Below are positions 19,158-31,800 of a DNA stretch of 64,000 nt, piece by piece. Origin of the DNA: Cloeon dipterum (lineage: Eukaryota; Arthropoda; Insecta; Ephemeroptera; Baetidae). Position 1 is the first letter of the stretch; each line of letters begins with the position of its first letter. Both the position numbers and the translations under genes were made by a program. The stretch covers positions 39,825,681 to 39,889,680 of the forward strand of contig NC_088786.1 of the NCBI RefSeq assembly GCF_949628265.1, given 5' to 3'. The notes under the pieces are model-generated. The model searched no databases. It had not been told where the DNA came from and saw only the letters and a list, made by a program, of their open reading frames with translations.

Positions 19158-21202
19158 GTCAGTTTGCAGTTTGTAACCATGAAAATTCTTTTTGTTAACT
19201 TTGTTGATTTATTTCTGATATTATTTTGGTGTTTTTGGATTACCAAAACTTTGAAATTTGGGGCTTTACACAAAATTTGAGAAATTTCTCGCGCAGGAAA
19301 TTAATTTATTCCAAAAATCTAAAATTTGCGGTCGGATTGGTTGAAATTTCCTTTACTGTGCAGATTTTTTTCTTTTAAATTTTCATTTTTTGCTGGTTGA
19401 ATTTCTCTAATTTCTTTAAAAATGAGGAATAAGCTAAAACTTTGTTAGGTTTCCGTTTTAATTGTTGAGAAAAATCAGTCAATTAAGCGGTTAGCACTGT
19501 TCCCTACTGTAATACCACGATTTCTTTCAAAATTTAGGGATTTTTTCCTAAAAATTGGCGAACCTTTGGATAGATCGCGATGAGAGGGAACGTTTTCAAG
19601 CGAAAAATTCAGAAATTTAACAGTTTGTCGGTCCTAATTTTATTTTTCCACATTGTAGCTTCAACAATGCAAAATATTCTTGATTGTAAGCTCGACTTTA
19701 AATCAGAATAAATAAGATTTTTTCAGTTTTACGACTCTATTGAGAATTTTCCCAGCAAAATTAATTAATATTTGAAATAAATTCTATTTTTTATTCATTT
19801 TTCTGAATTTTCAAAAATATTGTGCACGTTTTTCCACATTTTTTCATTTTTCAACATTAATAAAAATTGATTCTTTGGATTTTTTTATATATTTCTTCTT
19901 TAAATGCTTCAGACGTGAGTTTTAGCTGCATTAGACAATTTTTCAAAATAAATTAAGTAGAGTAGTAGATGTTCTTTTATAATGAGATGGATTTTTTAAA
20001 GGAACACTTGAACAGTTTTAATCCTTTTCCGATTTTAAACGCTTGTAGAGATGAATCTGTAATTATTTTATTTTTGGGGATGGAAATAGACGAATGTGTT
20101 TTGAAAATTTCGAGAAATAATCAAAATTTCAACTCTAATCCTAGATTTTCAGCTGTTTTTGGCTTAAAAACACAATTCAAAATAGGATTGATGCTTCTAA
20201 ACCCCGGAAAATCTTCGTTGAAAATGTGTAAACCAAATTTTCGAGCCAAAATTTCCCTAAAAAGCAGTGCAAATGTTTTTAAAAAAACCTGCAGAATAAT
20301 TTTGAAATGTTTAGGACTGTTTCCCTACTCAAATCTGAATTAATTTCACTAAAAAAAATTTTTTTTGGGGGAAAAATTGAGCCATGTTTTTGCTGCGTCT
20401 AAAAATTTAATATTTGGCAGTGCAAAAACATCATTTCGCCAACTCTACCGCGAAAATGTGTCAACGGCGCGAGCGGAAGCCGGCAGCCAGCTTTTTTTAT
20501 TAGAGATAAAATCTCGGTGCATTTCCACCTAGCTGGTAGCTGGCGTCTGACGTGCGCGTGAGCAGGAAAATAATAATAAATACAAAAATTATTCTATATT
20601 TATTGGTAATAATATTAATTCCGATTCGTGTGGCGTCTCACTTTCCGGCGGCGGCTCCGAGGGAGCAGCTTGGGAGCATCGATCGGCGGACCCTTGAATT
20701 GTGGCCCAATTCTGCACGGCGCTGCTGCTGCGCTGCTGCCCGTGAACTGGATGCTGCGAGAGCAATGCTCCAGTTTGCATCGCAAAATCAATATTGGCCG
20801 ACGCCAGATAACTCACGTGTTTGCTCAAACTTTGAATGAGTCCGTGTAATTATTGATCAAAGCGCGAAAAATATTTTTATCTTGAAAAAGATAACAGCAA
20901 TTTTTCCTTTTCTCGAATTTTGTAATCTGCTGAGGAATTTTTTTCTCTCTCCCTTTTTTTACGCAAGCAACAAATGAAATGCCGCCCGCCCGCCCGCCCG
21001 CGTGCGTGCGTGCAGTGTGTGTAAGTAGCGTGCTTTCACGAGAGACCAGAGCAAACAGGGGGAATGTATTATGAATTATTATTTCCACTTGCGGCATAAA
21101 GAACAATCGATCACCCGTCGACAGCCAATTCAGCCAGAATTATTGCGCTGCTTCACAATTGACAAGCAGGGGGACTCGGAAAATAAATAAATTTACGAAA
21201 TT
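19158..21202. other. presumed first intron of the GAS2-like gene, left part
   Basis: A+T-rich. A 124-codon open frame at 19969-20343 has no domain and no splice context. A C+G-rich island occurs at 20640-20770, and simple repeats (cccgcccgcccg, gtgcgtgcgtgc) at about 20983-21015. No exon recognised. Confidence 0.35.
20983..21020. repeat. simple repeats, CCCG then GTGC
   Basis: Tandem tetranucleotides read gcccgcccgcccgcccgcg followed by tgcgtgcgtgcagtgtgtgt. Confidence 0.8.
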
Positions 21203-21745
21203 CACCGGGGGCTGCATTCACGCGACGCGCAGACATGGCGTCTGGTAGCGTTCGGCTGGAAATTTGATTTGTTTTTCTTTTTATTAACAGCTGATTAGCC
21301 CGGAAATATTCGAATCGACCGTTAGATGGCACATCAGGCTTATGGAAATGTAACAAAATACGCGGGAGGGAAATTATTAGGTTGACACGCCTCTTTTTCA
21401 ACGCTTCCGATTGGCCGCTGGACTGTTTCCTGATTGGCCTGCATTATTTCGACGCCATCTTGAATTCTGACCGGCGGAAACCAACGCAGATCGCAACCTG
21501 GGCTCCGATAGTAATTACGACTGCGCAGAAGGTTTTAATTTGGCTCACGCATGCGCAGTGATGAGTTTCAGCCTCCCTGTGAGATGAAAAATCGATCTGA
21601 ACATACTGCGCATGCTTCAGATGCGCAGAAACCTACTGCGCAACTTCAAAATGGGCTAATATTCAAATAACTATAAATTTCAACGCCATATTGACTTCTA
21701 ACCGGCGGGAACGAACTCAGATCCCAACCTGGCCCCTACACGGTG
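21203..21745 (+). mobile_element. MITE M1
   Basis: Starts caccgggggctgcattcacg and ends acacggtg, about 540 bp. It has all the internal signatures (agacatggcgtctggtagcg, ccgttagatggcacatcagg, ctgcgcagaaggttttaatt, aacatactgcgcatgcttca). A good full-length copy. Confidence 0.8.
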
Positions 21746-22369
21746 TTGAAATACACATCTTTGCCGTCTTCGGAATGGTCTGGAATAATTTCGAGCGGTG
21801 ACAGGCAGCGATCAATCAGCAGTTGAATGATAATTGAAAGAAAATGAATATTCGCAACAACAAACAAATGAACGACTGGCATGAGTGAGTGGCGTCTGAA
21901 TTGTCTGAAATAACGCATCCGCCCCCAGTGAGTGAGCGAGCGAGCAGGCAAGGAAGGCTCACAAGTTTATTTCCAAGCCGCCGCCGCCGCTTGACGGCGA
22001 CGACGACGACGGGAATATTGACTTACTTATTGCCTCTTACGCCGAGCATTATTGATTAATTGCTGATTATGTGCTGACGCTGCCAGAAACAAAAGCCAGA
22101 CGCAAAAACGTGCAGCTAGAATTGAGCAATTTTTGTATAATTTACTATCTTAATTGTTTCAAAATAATTCGCCGCGATTATTATTGGAAATAGTTGCAAA
22201 TAAAGAAATAAAAAAATGCATTGAAACACATTGAAACCTGATGAGTAGCTAATTGAAAAATTTCTTTCCGCGATTCTGATCAAAATCGGTCTTTAAATAT
22301 TAAGAGCAGGAAAATATTCCTCTAAATATATCAATTTATTTTTTTCCCTAAACATGTTTAGTGTCTTTC
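21746..22369. other. presumed intron, no gene recognised
   Basis: Includes a gccgccgccgc / gacgacgacgac triplet run at about 21976-22010. Otherwise A+T-rich, with nothing supported. Confidence 0.35.
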
Positions 22370-23135
22370 GCCCCTTGGCCCCTTCGGGAATCTGTCCGTC
22401 GAGGCGTCAAAATTGACCAAAAGACCCAAATATAAGTGGCAAAACTTTCCGATTTCAGGTTGCGTGCAACCTTAGGAAGGTTGCTGACAGGCAAGGGTAA
22501 AAAATCGTCACTGAGTATCGCTAAATACTGTGCTCGAAATTACTGAAAATCATGAAAACCCGGCCTGGGAGCGAATCTCAGGTCAGGGTACCCTGAAAAA
22601 GGTCGTCAGGGTACCGCAGGTCAAAGCTCCATCCGAGACCTGTCCAAAGAGGGGTCGTGGTCGAAGTTCGGACGAACGGCTGAATTTTAAGAAAAATAAA
22701 ACCATTTTTAACTTGTGCACGTCGCGAATCCGAACAACCGTAAAAAAATTATTTTAATTTTACTATGGGCGCGAACAGTCTGAAAATCGGTTTCTAGGCC
22801 GGTGGTGGTCTTGCGCATGCGACGGTGCAGGTAAAACACTCCTCAGGGCACATGACCTGAGAAAGGTTGAAAAAACGTCGCTGATTTCTCAAAATTAGAT
22901 AAAAAATGTACTATAAAACCAGCCTCGGAGGGGATCTCAGGTCTAAGTACCCTGAAAAAGGTCGATTAAGTATCGAAGCCCTTACCAAGACCTGTCTGAT
23001 GAGGGTTCGTGGATGAAGATCGGATAAACAGCCGAATTTTAACAAAAATAAAACCTGTGCACGTCACAAAACCGAAAATCCATAAAAAAATAATTTTAAT
23101 TTTTCTATGGGTGTGAAATATCTAAAAATCGGTTA
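22370..23135 (+). repeat. dispersed hairpin repeat (R1), two partial units in tandem
   Basis: The gtaccctgaaaaaggtcgtc hairpin at 22587 and again taccctgaaaaaggtcgatt at 22948, each followed by gacctgtc, gaggg-tcgtgg and aaaaataaaacc. This is a partial head-to-tail duplication. Confidence 0.75.
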
Positions 23136-23865
23136 TCCTACGCTTTGAATAATATTCTTTTTAATCATTTTAGTTGTTGCAAATTGCAGTAAATAAAAAA
23201 CAACTTTCAAGTAGTTTTTTTTCTCTGTGAATGCAAGTAATCGGGCGGCAGAGTGTTGAGATGTAGGAAGTTTGTGCTTACTCGAGGATAAAACAAACAG
23301 CAGACGGGCTGAGTGCACGCTTGCTCTTCTCTCACTCGAGTGTTCAGTGCAGTGCAGCAACGCTTTTCTTTCTTTCTTTCACTCCCACAATGAGCACTTA
23401 GAGCGCGGTGTAATTAAAATCGCGCCTAGAAATAAATAAATAAACACATCTATGCCTATAAATTTATTTTTTTTATTCGAGAGCAACGGCCCACGCGGCG
23501 TTTTCCTCTTTGCGAATATATAAATCAGGGGCGATAAAAAATTTTAACGAGCAAATCAAGAAAGAAAGAAATAAATCGCAAAGGTCAGTGCGTGCGCGTC
23601 GCTCGTTATTGGCTGCAGTCCAATTTTATATTTATTTTGCACTCTCGCCATTGGCGCGAGAGCAGGACAATTGCGTGCCGTGATTTATTCTTTTTGCGGT
23701 CAAAGGCTCTCCAGGAAACACACCTTGAGAATAATAATAAGAATGAGAAAAAGACGACGGTAAAACATATACGCGCACTGGATGAGAAATTATTATATTA
23801 TTTCTCTGAATAAGTTTCTCCTTTCTCGGCGGTTTGTGGGGAAAGGGGAAATTTCTCCTATTAGC
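23136..23865. other. presumed intron, no gene recognised
   Basis: No domain, RNA gene or splice-supported exon. Includes a few short open frames on both strands only. Confidence 0.35.
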
Positions 23866-24365
23866 ACAGGGGGCCAGGTTGCGATCTGTGTTGGTTCACG
23901 CCGGTCAGAAGTCAATATGGCGACGAAATTTATAGTTGTTTGAATTTTCGCCCCTTTTGAAGCTGCGCAGTAAACTTGCGCGCATGTTAAGCATGCGCAG
24001 TAAGTTCAGATCGCTTCTTCATCTCACAGGGAGGCTGAAACTCATCACTGCGCATGCGTGAACCAAATTAAAACCTTCTGCGCAGTTGTTATTCCCACCG
24101 GGGTCCGGGTTGCGATCTGTGTTGGTCTTCCCGCCGTTCAGAATTCAATATGGCGTCGAAATAATGGATGCCAATCAGGAGACAGTCAAGCGGCCAATCA
24201 GAAGCGTCGAAAAAGGGGCGTGCTGACCGAATAATTTCATTCCCGCTTATTTTGTTACATATCCATTCACCAGATGTGCCATCTAACGGTCGATTCACGA
24301 ATTACCAGGCTAATCAGCTGTTGATAAAGAAATAATAACAAAAATACCAGACGCCATGTGTTATG
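23866..24365 (-). mobile_element. MITE M1 (reverse orientation)
   Basis: Starts cacagggggccaggttgcga and runs through the reversed M1 signatures to ccagacgccatgtg at 24345-24360. Confidence 0.78.
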
Positions 24366-24940
24366 AAAGCCCACTGAATCGTCAAAAATAAAATTATCCT
24401 TTCCTTTCGAAGGTCACCAACACGAATATTTATTATTTAAGCCTGACTGATTGCCAATAAAACCGTCAAAATCATAAACGTTTAATTTTTAAAGCTGTCT
24501 GAAAGGCTCACATTCCATAAAAGGCTCTTATATCCTTCAAACAAAAATCTTTTGGCACGTGTTCCAGCATTTTCTACATTATTTCTGACACTCCTTTACA
24601 ATGTTGAGCTGACAGAAGATATAATTTTCGCAGCGTGCGTGTAATTCAATTCCAGGCTGATTTGCATAACGTGTGCTGCAGAAATGAAAAAAAAATGATT
24701 GAAATAAAGGCAGGAGTGACGTGAGCGAGTGTGTCTTTCCTCCACGGCTGCACGGCTCGACTCACGTTTAATTATACCGCACTTGAGCACGTAATAATAA
24801 CAAACACAATACACATACACAGCCTGCGCCGAGCAGAAAAAATTAAAATGTAGACATCAAAGCAGTGCTAACTGGAGTTTTTTTTTGTTAATTCAGACTG
24901 CAATGCGCCAATTGATTAATTTTTTATATTAATCACCCTA
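24366..24940. other. presumed intron, no gene recognised
   Basis: A+T-rich single-copy-looking sequence between two M1 elements. Nothing supported. Confidence 0.35.
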
Positions 24941-25400
24941 GTTGCGATCTGTTTTGGTCAGAATTCAACATGGCGTCGAAAAAATGGGGGCTTTCATTAG
25001 TTGTTTGAATATACGCCCATTTTGGAGCTGCGCAGTAGACTTGTGCGCATCTTAAGCATGCGCAGTATGTTCAGATCGCTTCTAAATCTCACAGAAAGGC
25101 TGAAACATATTACTGCGCACGCGTGAACCAATTTAAAACCTTCTGCGCAGTCGCAGTTCCCATCGGAGGACTGGGTTGCGATCTGTATTGGTTTCCCGCC
25201 GGTCAGAAGTCAATATGGTGTCGAAATAATTGAGGCAAATCAGGAGACAGTCCAGCGGTCAATCAGAAGCGTCAGAAAAGGGGCGTTCCCACCTAATAAT
25301 TTCATTCCCGCGTATTTTTCGGTCGATTCATCAATTACCGGGCTAATCAGCTGTTAATAAGTAGAAACAACAACAAAACATTCAAATTTCGCGCCTTATG
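24941..25400 (-). mobile_element. MITE M1 (reverse orientation, ends eroded)
   Basis: Signatures gttgcgatctg, ggagctgcgcagtagacttg, ccttctgcgcagtcg, cccgccggtcagaagtcaat and ggtcgattcatcaattaccg. The stretch with the wild-type miniature core between cgcgtattttt and cggtcgattc is deleted. Confidence 0.72.
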
Positions 25401-27120
25401 GCCTCCAGTGATATTATAATTTAATCAGAATGTGTCCGAAACGGTTCACCTTGGCGTCACCGCCCACTTAATTTTCCCTCCGTTGACGCAACAAATGAAT
25501 AACCATTTTTAATTTCTAACCGCCCGCGAATAAATATATTTGAGCGGCTTTTGACAGTTGAGTTGTTTTGTTCTCAGCAGCCACCGGCGACGGAAAATTG
25601 TGTTGCAAACCATGGCGTGTTTCACGCAATACCGAAGCAGCTCCATTTGCGGGTGCAGCAAAACCTGCAGCGTGTAAGTCACTCTTGTTTACGTTTCGCC
25701 ACGGAATTAGAGCTTCAGGTGGTGTTTGCGTAACTCAAAATTAACCTTGCATATAACGCTGAATGTTTTCTACTAATTCTTTACACCGCAATTAATTCAA
25801 CATGGCATGAAAATTTGGAAAATTTGTCCTCTATACTGCGCAGGATTTTCCAACAGGTGCCGTACCCTGAATTTTGATTTAAAAAATTCTTTAAGAGCCC
25901 CTAGCACATTTAAAATAAAATAATGATTAATTAAATCATTTTAAATTGAAGTTTAAAGCCTAAAATACCATTTGAACCCTTAAATCGGCCATATTTGCGC
26001 GGCCCTGAAGCACCGACCCCCGTTTAAAATAGAAAGAAAATTACAAACACCTCTAATTTTTTAATTCCTAGGATTTTTAACCAATCTGTGTCGAGATTTC
26101 CGGGCTAGTTTAGCAAAACATCAATTTACGACAAACTACCGTGTTTGTTTTCGCGCGTTGCAATTAACGCAGCCGGCTTATTTTTGCAGAAAGAAACCGC
26201 ACACACACTCTCTGCTGATGCCATTATTATGGATTTCCTGCGGACGTTTTTATTTCAAGTTTCACGCCGTGCGCGTTGTGTTTGTCAATAAACAAGAATA
26301 TATCGACGGACGCGTTTGTTCTCACGGGACGAATTGACACTAATAACACACAGCTTCATTCACAATTCACAGCATCGACTCCCACGCGCATCCTTCGCAG
26401 CAATTTGCATTCGTTATTCCAAATTATTGCCTCCTCTTGACGTCTTGACCTGGGAAAAGGTATTCATCGCTTTTTTATTACGGCAAGAAACAGTCGTTTA
26501 ACGGAAAGAATGGTGTCATGCCATAAAAAATCTATTTTTAAAATTTATTTGGTGAAAAATCGAGAAAAAAATAAACTATTTTTTAGAGTTAAGTCATTTA
26601 AAGCATTTTAGACGCATATAAAAATTAAAATCTTGGTAATCAAATAAGAAAACATGATTTTATGCCTTAGAAAAATTATTTAAATTATTAAAATACAAGA
26701 TTAGATTTTATTTTTCTTTGTGTTTTCTGTTAAAAAGGCCGAATTAGCAGTGGCCGTGGCTGCTTAGTCGAGTCTGTTTCCTCTGTTTTGCTTGCTGGCT
26801 TTGTTGCGATGATTGAATTCGCTGCGAGAGAGAGAGAGAGAAGGAGATAATTCATAGTTGGCTGCCCTCGGCGCCGCGCCGCGCGACTCGCTCGCTGGGT
26901 GCACTGGCCACGCGACCATACACATCACATGTATATTGTTCGCTCGCGCTTTCTGTGTCTATTCGCCGCGGTCTAACAGCGCGTTTTACGCTCCCGCGGC
27001 TTTCGCTTTGTGCCGGCCTCGCTGCCCGCACCAATTACCAGCTTTGTCTGATGCAATTTTTAATTGTTTTTGTGGATTATCCATCTGTCCTTCATCGTAA
27101 TAATTAAAAAATATTAAATT
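25401..27120. other. presumed intron with G+C-rich islands
   Basis: G+C-rich island at 26855-27040 with an (AG)n run just before it (26826-26842). It could be an enhancer or alternative promoter, but no donor-linked exon is visible. Otherwise A+T-rich. Confidence 0.35.
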
Positions 27121-27124
27121 TTTT

Positions 27125-27915
27125 TAAATTCAGGTTTGGTACTGTCTGAAATTTTACGGCGAGTCTGAAAAACTTTGGTTTTCTGTCGTACGACCCATAG
27201 GAGCCGAGATATTAATTTTTAAAATCGAAAAAACGCGATTTGAGACATTTCCGACTTTTTATTTCGGGGCTCAGGCGGGGCCCTATGGGCCCGACGGTGC
27301 TGATTTTTGTACCAATCGACGCCTTTTAATAAGGCGCGTCTGCTCGTGTGTGGTTTTTCAAAATCAGACAATTTTTCGAATTTTTACGAATTTTTTCGAA
27401 AAAGTCGAAATTTCCGCCACCCACATCTCCGGTTTAAAAAATAAATTTAAAAATAGCACCTCAATCGACGCGAAATTTATCTGGGATCATTTTAAGACCA
27501 ATTACGAGCTGATCCGAATAAAATCCTAGGACTGGTAGTCTTTTGAAGATGGAAAAACGTGATTTTTGCACTTTTTTCCTTGGGAAATCAAAAATTCGTG
27601 ATTTTTTCCACATGCAGAAAAATTGAAGGGTTTTGTCAACATCACACGCCAAATACTGCCACCGGTCTGGAAACCAATTTTCAGACTTTTCGCGCCCATA
27701 GAAAAATTAAAATTAATTTTTTTCCGTTTTTCGAGCTTTGCGACGTGCACGGCCGAAAATGGTTTTATTTTTCTTAAAATTCGGCTATTCGTCCGATCGT
27801 CGACCACGGCCCCTCATCGGACAGGTATTTAATTGAGCTTTCACATGGGGTACCCTGACGACCTTTTTCAGGGTACCCAGACCTGATATCCGTTCCCAGG
27901 TCAGTTTTTAATGAT
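27125..27915 (-). repeat. dispersed hairpin repeat (R1), reverse orientation
   Basis: Reversed family blocks: gcgcgtctgctcgtgtg, ctgggatcattttaagacca, ttttcttaaaattcggctat, ccctcatcggacaggta, ggtaccctgacgaccttttt and cagggtaccc. About 0.8 kb, close to full length. Confidence 0.78.
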
Positions 27916-29490
27916 TTTTTTTTCATTAATTTCGAGCAAATCTGATGATATTTGCATATTAGTTGTCTTTGAAGCACCTTTCCCGGAAAATCAGGGTAAA
28001 ATTTGTAGAAACGAGCCCGTAGAACTCGACAAACTCGTCGGGAACGTGAAAGGGAGCGCAGATAATACAGAAAAAAATAATCTCCCGTCCTAATCCTCCC
28101 CAGAAGCAGCTCGCGCGTTTTCCCTAAAAAAGTTTCCCGCACTTTTGTTTGTTTACCTGCCCATATGTTGGGGGAGTGCATTCCAGCATGTGCCGTCCAG
28201 ATGGGAGAGCCGTGAAACAAGTTAAATGCAGCGTCTCTATCACGTGTTGTTTGTTTTCCTCCCGGTTTTTCGTGGAAATTAAGCAGATTTCAGGTAATTT
28301 CCGGTATTATCGCATGACAGATTCGAAAATGAGCCCCTTGATATTGGCCTGATTGGTTAGAAACGTGTTTTAAAAATAGAAAAGTGCCGCAAAGGACAGA
28401 AATTTCAATAGGAATAAATTATTGAGCCTCCGAGATTTCTCAAAAAATTTTAAATTTGATTTAACTGGTTTTTAGTGTTCAATTAGGCATTTTAATTGAT
28501 TTAAAATAATTTTATTAAGAGAAAAGAAATAATTGAACCAAAATTGCCAGAAAAATAATTTAAATTTAGAAAAAAATCTAATTTTCGCACACTTGTAAAT
28601 TTAATTCGTTCCACTTTCGCAAGTAGAGATCGCGGCTCACACACACACACACACGCAAATAATAATTCGCGGAAGTTGGCGCGGCGGCAGAATGGGCCGA
28701 GAGCGGAACCAAATTACGGTGATTCGGTGTGCAAAAAAAAAGAAGAATTCTCTTTTATGTGCGAATCAATTATTTCTAGCTCTGGCAAGGCGGCGTGTAA
28801 TTTAACGAGATTTCTCATTGTAAATTCGAGCGTGCCTCCTCTCTCCCACCCACGAAGGACATAAAATTCGCAATCATCGCCGCCGCTACCAGGTTTTGTG
28901 TGGGTTTCGAACCCACCGGCGCGGCTCTTCTTCTCGAGCGGCGGAACTGCGCGCAAATTTTCCAAACAGACACCTGCAGCCGTGCTTCTTGCATGTGGGT
29001 GGAATATCTGTCACTTTGTCTGCACACACTGAAAGCAAAGGAAACCCACGGCCCCTGATTAATTGTTAGGCAGACACGAGAAGGTTGTCCCGCGGCGGAT
29101 TAAATAATGCAAATTCAACCACCGGCCATGCAGCTGGCAGAATAACAGAAAATGTATTTTTAAACGCTGACACAAACGCTGATTTGTTTACTGCTTCTAT
29201 AATTTTTATTTTTATTTTCTGCTTAAATATTAGGTTAATTCCTGCTGTAGGTTGCATTCCTGGTATTTTTGAAGGGCTAAACCCTAAAATCGGCTCTGTC
29301 AATCGCGGTAGAAACCCAAACTATACAATTTTCAAGCCAAGAAATATTTTTTGTTGTATTTATTGAGATTGGTTGAGCTTATTTATTGTTTCAAAGCATC
29401 TAAATTACATTAATTTTACATCTAGAATAGACAGAATGAGTAATTAATTTGAATTTGGGGCGTTGACATATTCTAAAAGTAGAAATTGAC
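27916..29490. other. presumed intron, no gene recognised
   Basis: Contains a (CA)n run at 28637-28655 and a moderately G+C-rich stretch at 28860-28990. No exon supported. Confidence 0.35.
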
Positions 29491-30365
29491 GGTTGGCGCC
29501 ACTCATTGACAGGTTTAATCGCGAATTTCACTAGAAAATTATTGAATTCGTCTGAAAACACAGTTTGTTAATCATTTAATTCGATTCACGATCATTTTGC
29601 TTGGCGAAAATCAGTTAAAAAAGATTCTAGAACATTTTGGCGGGAAAAACAGCTGAGATAAAAACGATGCTACTGCCACCTAGCGAGCAGGGAAGATTAA
29701 GAAAGCGGCGATGACGTCATGGAACACTGATCTTTGAAAACACTCTCTGATTTCCCGCCATTTTTCAATTTTCAAGGAATTTTTTAATACCGCTCAATTA
29801 AGCAACAAGAAATTTGACAATCTTTGAAATTTCAGTTGAGAATTGAATTGAAACGAGAAAGCCAACTATTGAATTGTGTTGCAGAGCCGCCATTTTAGTA
29901 CCAACGTAACTGATGATAATTGATTGTCAGTAAAATTAAATTCCACTGCGAATTCAACAAGAAAACTGTTCAATTGAAAAATAAAAACAGCATTACCATG
30001 TATTTTTACAATGAACAGCCATATTTGCAGTCAAAATTAGGATTAAGAACAGTTTAAAGAAATTATAAAGATACTGGAACATTTTGGCGGGAAACAGCTG
30101 AGATATAAAAAAGGATACCAGTGCCACCTGGCGTGGGAAAATAAGAGAGTATGGACTGACGCCCATCTTTTAAAGCGTTCACTGGGTTTTCCCGCCATTT
30201 TAAATGTGTGGTTTTTCCAAGAATTTTCAAATTCACTAAGAATTCTTATTCTCTTGCGAAGGTTTTCGCAATTCCAATGAATTCTAAATCAAATCTCATT
30301 TGAGGAAACCATCCTAATCGAATTTTGCCGCAGTGCCGCCATTTTAGTACCAACCTAACTGGACG
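29490..30365. repeat. direct duplication, unit about 448 bp
   Basis: Two diverged units. aacattttggcgggaaa followed by agctgagat lies at 29631 and 30078 (447 apart), and gccgccattttagtaccaac at 29886 and 30335 (449 apart). Between them both units share gccacctagcg / gccacctggcg and tcccgccatttt. No coding frame. Confidence 0.75.
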
Positions 30366-31265
30366 TGCCCCAAATTGGAAAGCAATAAAAAATGTGACCG
30401 ATCGAAATAACGCTCGCGTGTTTGGTGTAAGCTCTATGATTTATTGGCCGCGGCCATAAATAATTGCACAGCGAATGGGCAGGTCAGTGTCCGGCGCACG
30501 TAGACCGTTTCAGAAATAAATATAATCAGAGGCGACGAGCGACCAAAACAAAACCGAAAATATAATTTAGTTGGTTGGTGGCCGGATGGCGGCCGCTCGT
30601 GTTGGCCGCACACCCACGGAATTTGAATGCAGGAAAGCAGGAGAGAGAGACCGCGGCCGGCCGGAATTATAATGATCGCGGCCGAGATGGCATTCATTAT
30701 GTTTAATTTCCTCCTCTTATAAACGCATATCCCACGCATGCATCGAAAACACATACCACAGGACGCTCTCCTCTCTCCGCTCTCTCTCGATTCGGCTTCC
30801 TGTTATTTTTCTATGCCACCCTTTTATTTGTAAATTATGATAATCGGATCAGAGATAGACTGCCATCCCATCCCATGCGGGTCTTTACTCTCCTCTCGCG
30901 GCATTTCTAGCTCTGACAAAATTTGATGTGCTTATTGCTTGCATGGATGAGATGAGGCAGGAGGGGATTTATATTATATTATATATTTTAAATTTGCTAG
31001 TTGTTGGTCATGCTGCTTGCTTTTTATTTTTATCTTTCATTTCCGTCCAGGCACAACAGCCGGGAGCAGAATTCTAATGAATTTTATTATTTTTTCTCTG
31101 TTGTGAGCCTCTAATCGTCACGGGAACATTTAATCCAGCTGTTTTAACTGTAAAATATTAATTTTTCATATATACAGGTGAATTTTCACTTTAAAAATAC
31201 TTTTCCAGTCTGTAAAATGACTGATTACAATTTTCTACCTTCTACCGGAAAATTCTGACGTTTAA
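30366..31265. other. presumed intron, no gene recognised
   Basis: Contains G+C-rich 30570-30680 and short CT-rich runs near 30770. No exon supported. Confidence 0.35.
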
Positions 31266-31269
31266 AAAT

Positions 31270-31800
31270 CTCAAAAAGTGGATCTGGAACCGATTTCAGG
31301 GTGGGGTACCCTGAAAAAGGTGGTCAGGGTAATTCAGCAGATAGAGCTTGGTGAGACCTTTCGTTTAAGACCTTTTGACTTAAAATCCATCCATCCGTTG
31401 AATAATTAAAAATTTTGAGCTTTTCGGAAATTCGGACATTCAAAAAATCGTAATAATTCGTGAAATGGTTCGATTTTGAAAAACTGCACACGGTTAAACG
31501 CGCCTTATTGAGGGGCATCGATTGGTGCCCAAATCGGCATCGTGTGGCCCATTGGGACCCGCCTGGGCCCCGAAAACAACATTTTGTAATGTCCAAATCA
31601 CGTTTTTCAACCTTTAAAAATTTATAACTCGGCTCCTATTGGTCGTAGAGTAAAAAATCAATGTTCGTTGGACTCGTGGTAACATTCTGCATTGAATGAA
31701 TCCTAAAGTGGCCCCCGTGCGCCCCTTCGGGCCCAAAAGCCCCCAAAATCTGCGCAAAAAGTCATTTTTCTGATTTTTATTTAAATTCACCTAAGGGCCG
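31270..31800 (+). repeat. dispersed hairpin repeat (R1), divergent subtype
   Basis: ggggtaccctgaaaaaggtg, then gcgccttattgaggggcatc and gtcgtagagtaaaaaat. It shares a distinctive gagacctttcgtttaagacc block with the copy at 34530, so these two form a subtype. Confidence 0.7.

Noticed and set aside
28637..28655. (CA)n run as a CRISPR-like or regulatory array
   Set aside because: Simple microsatellite with no spacers.
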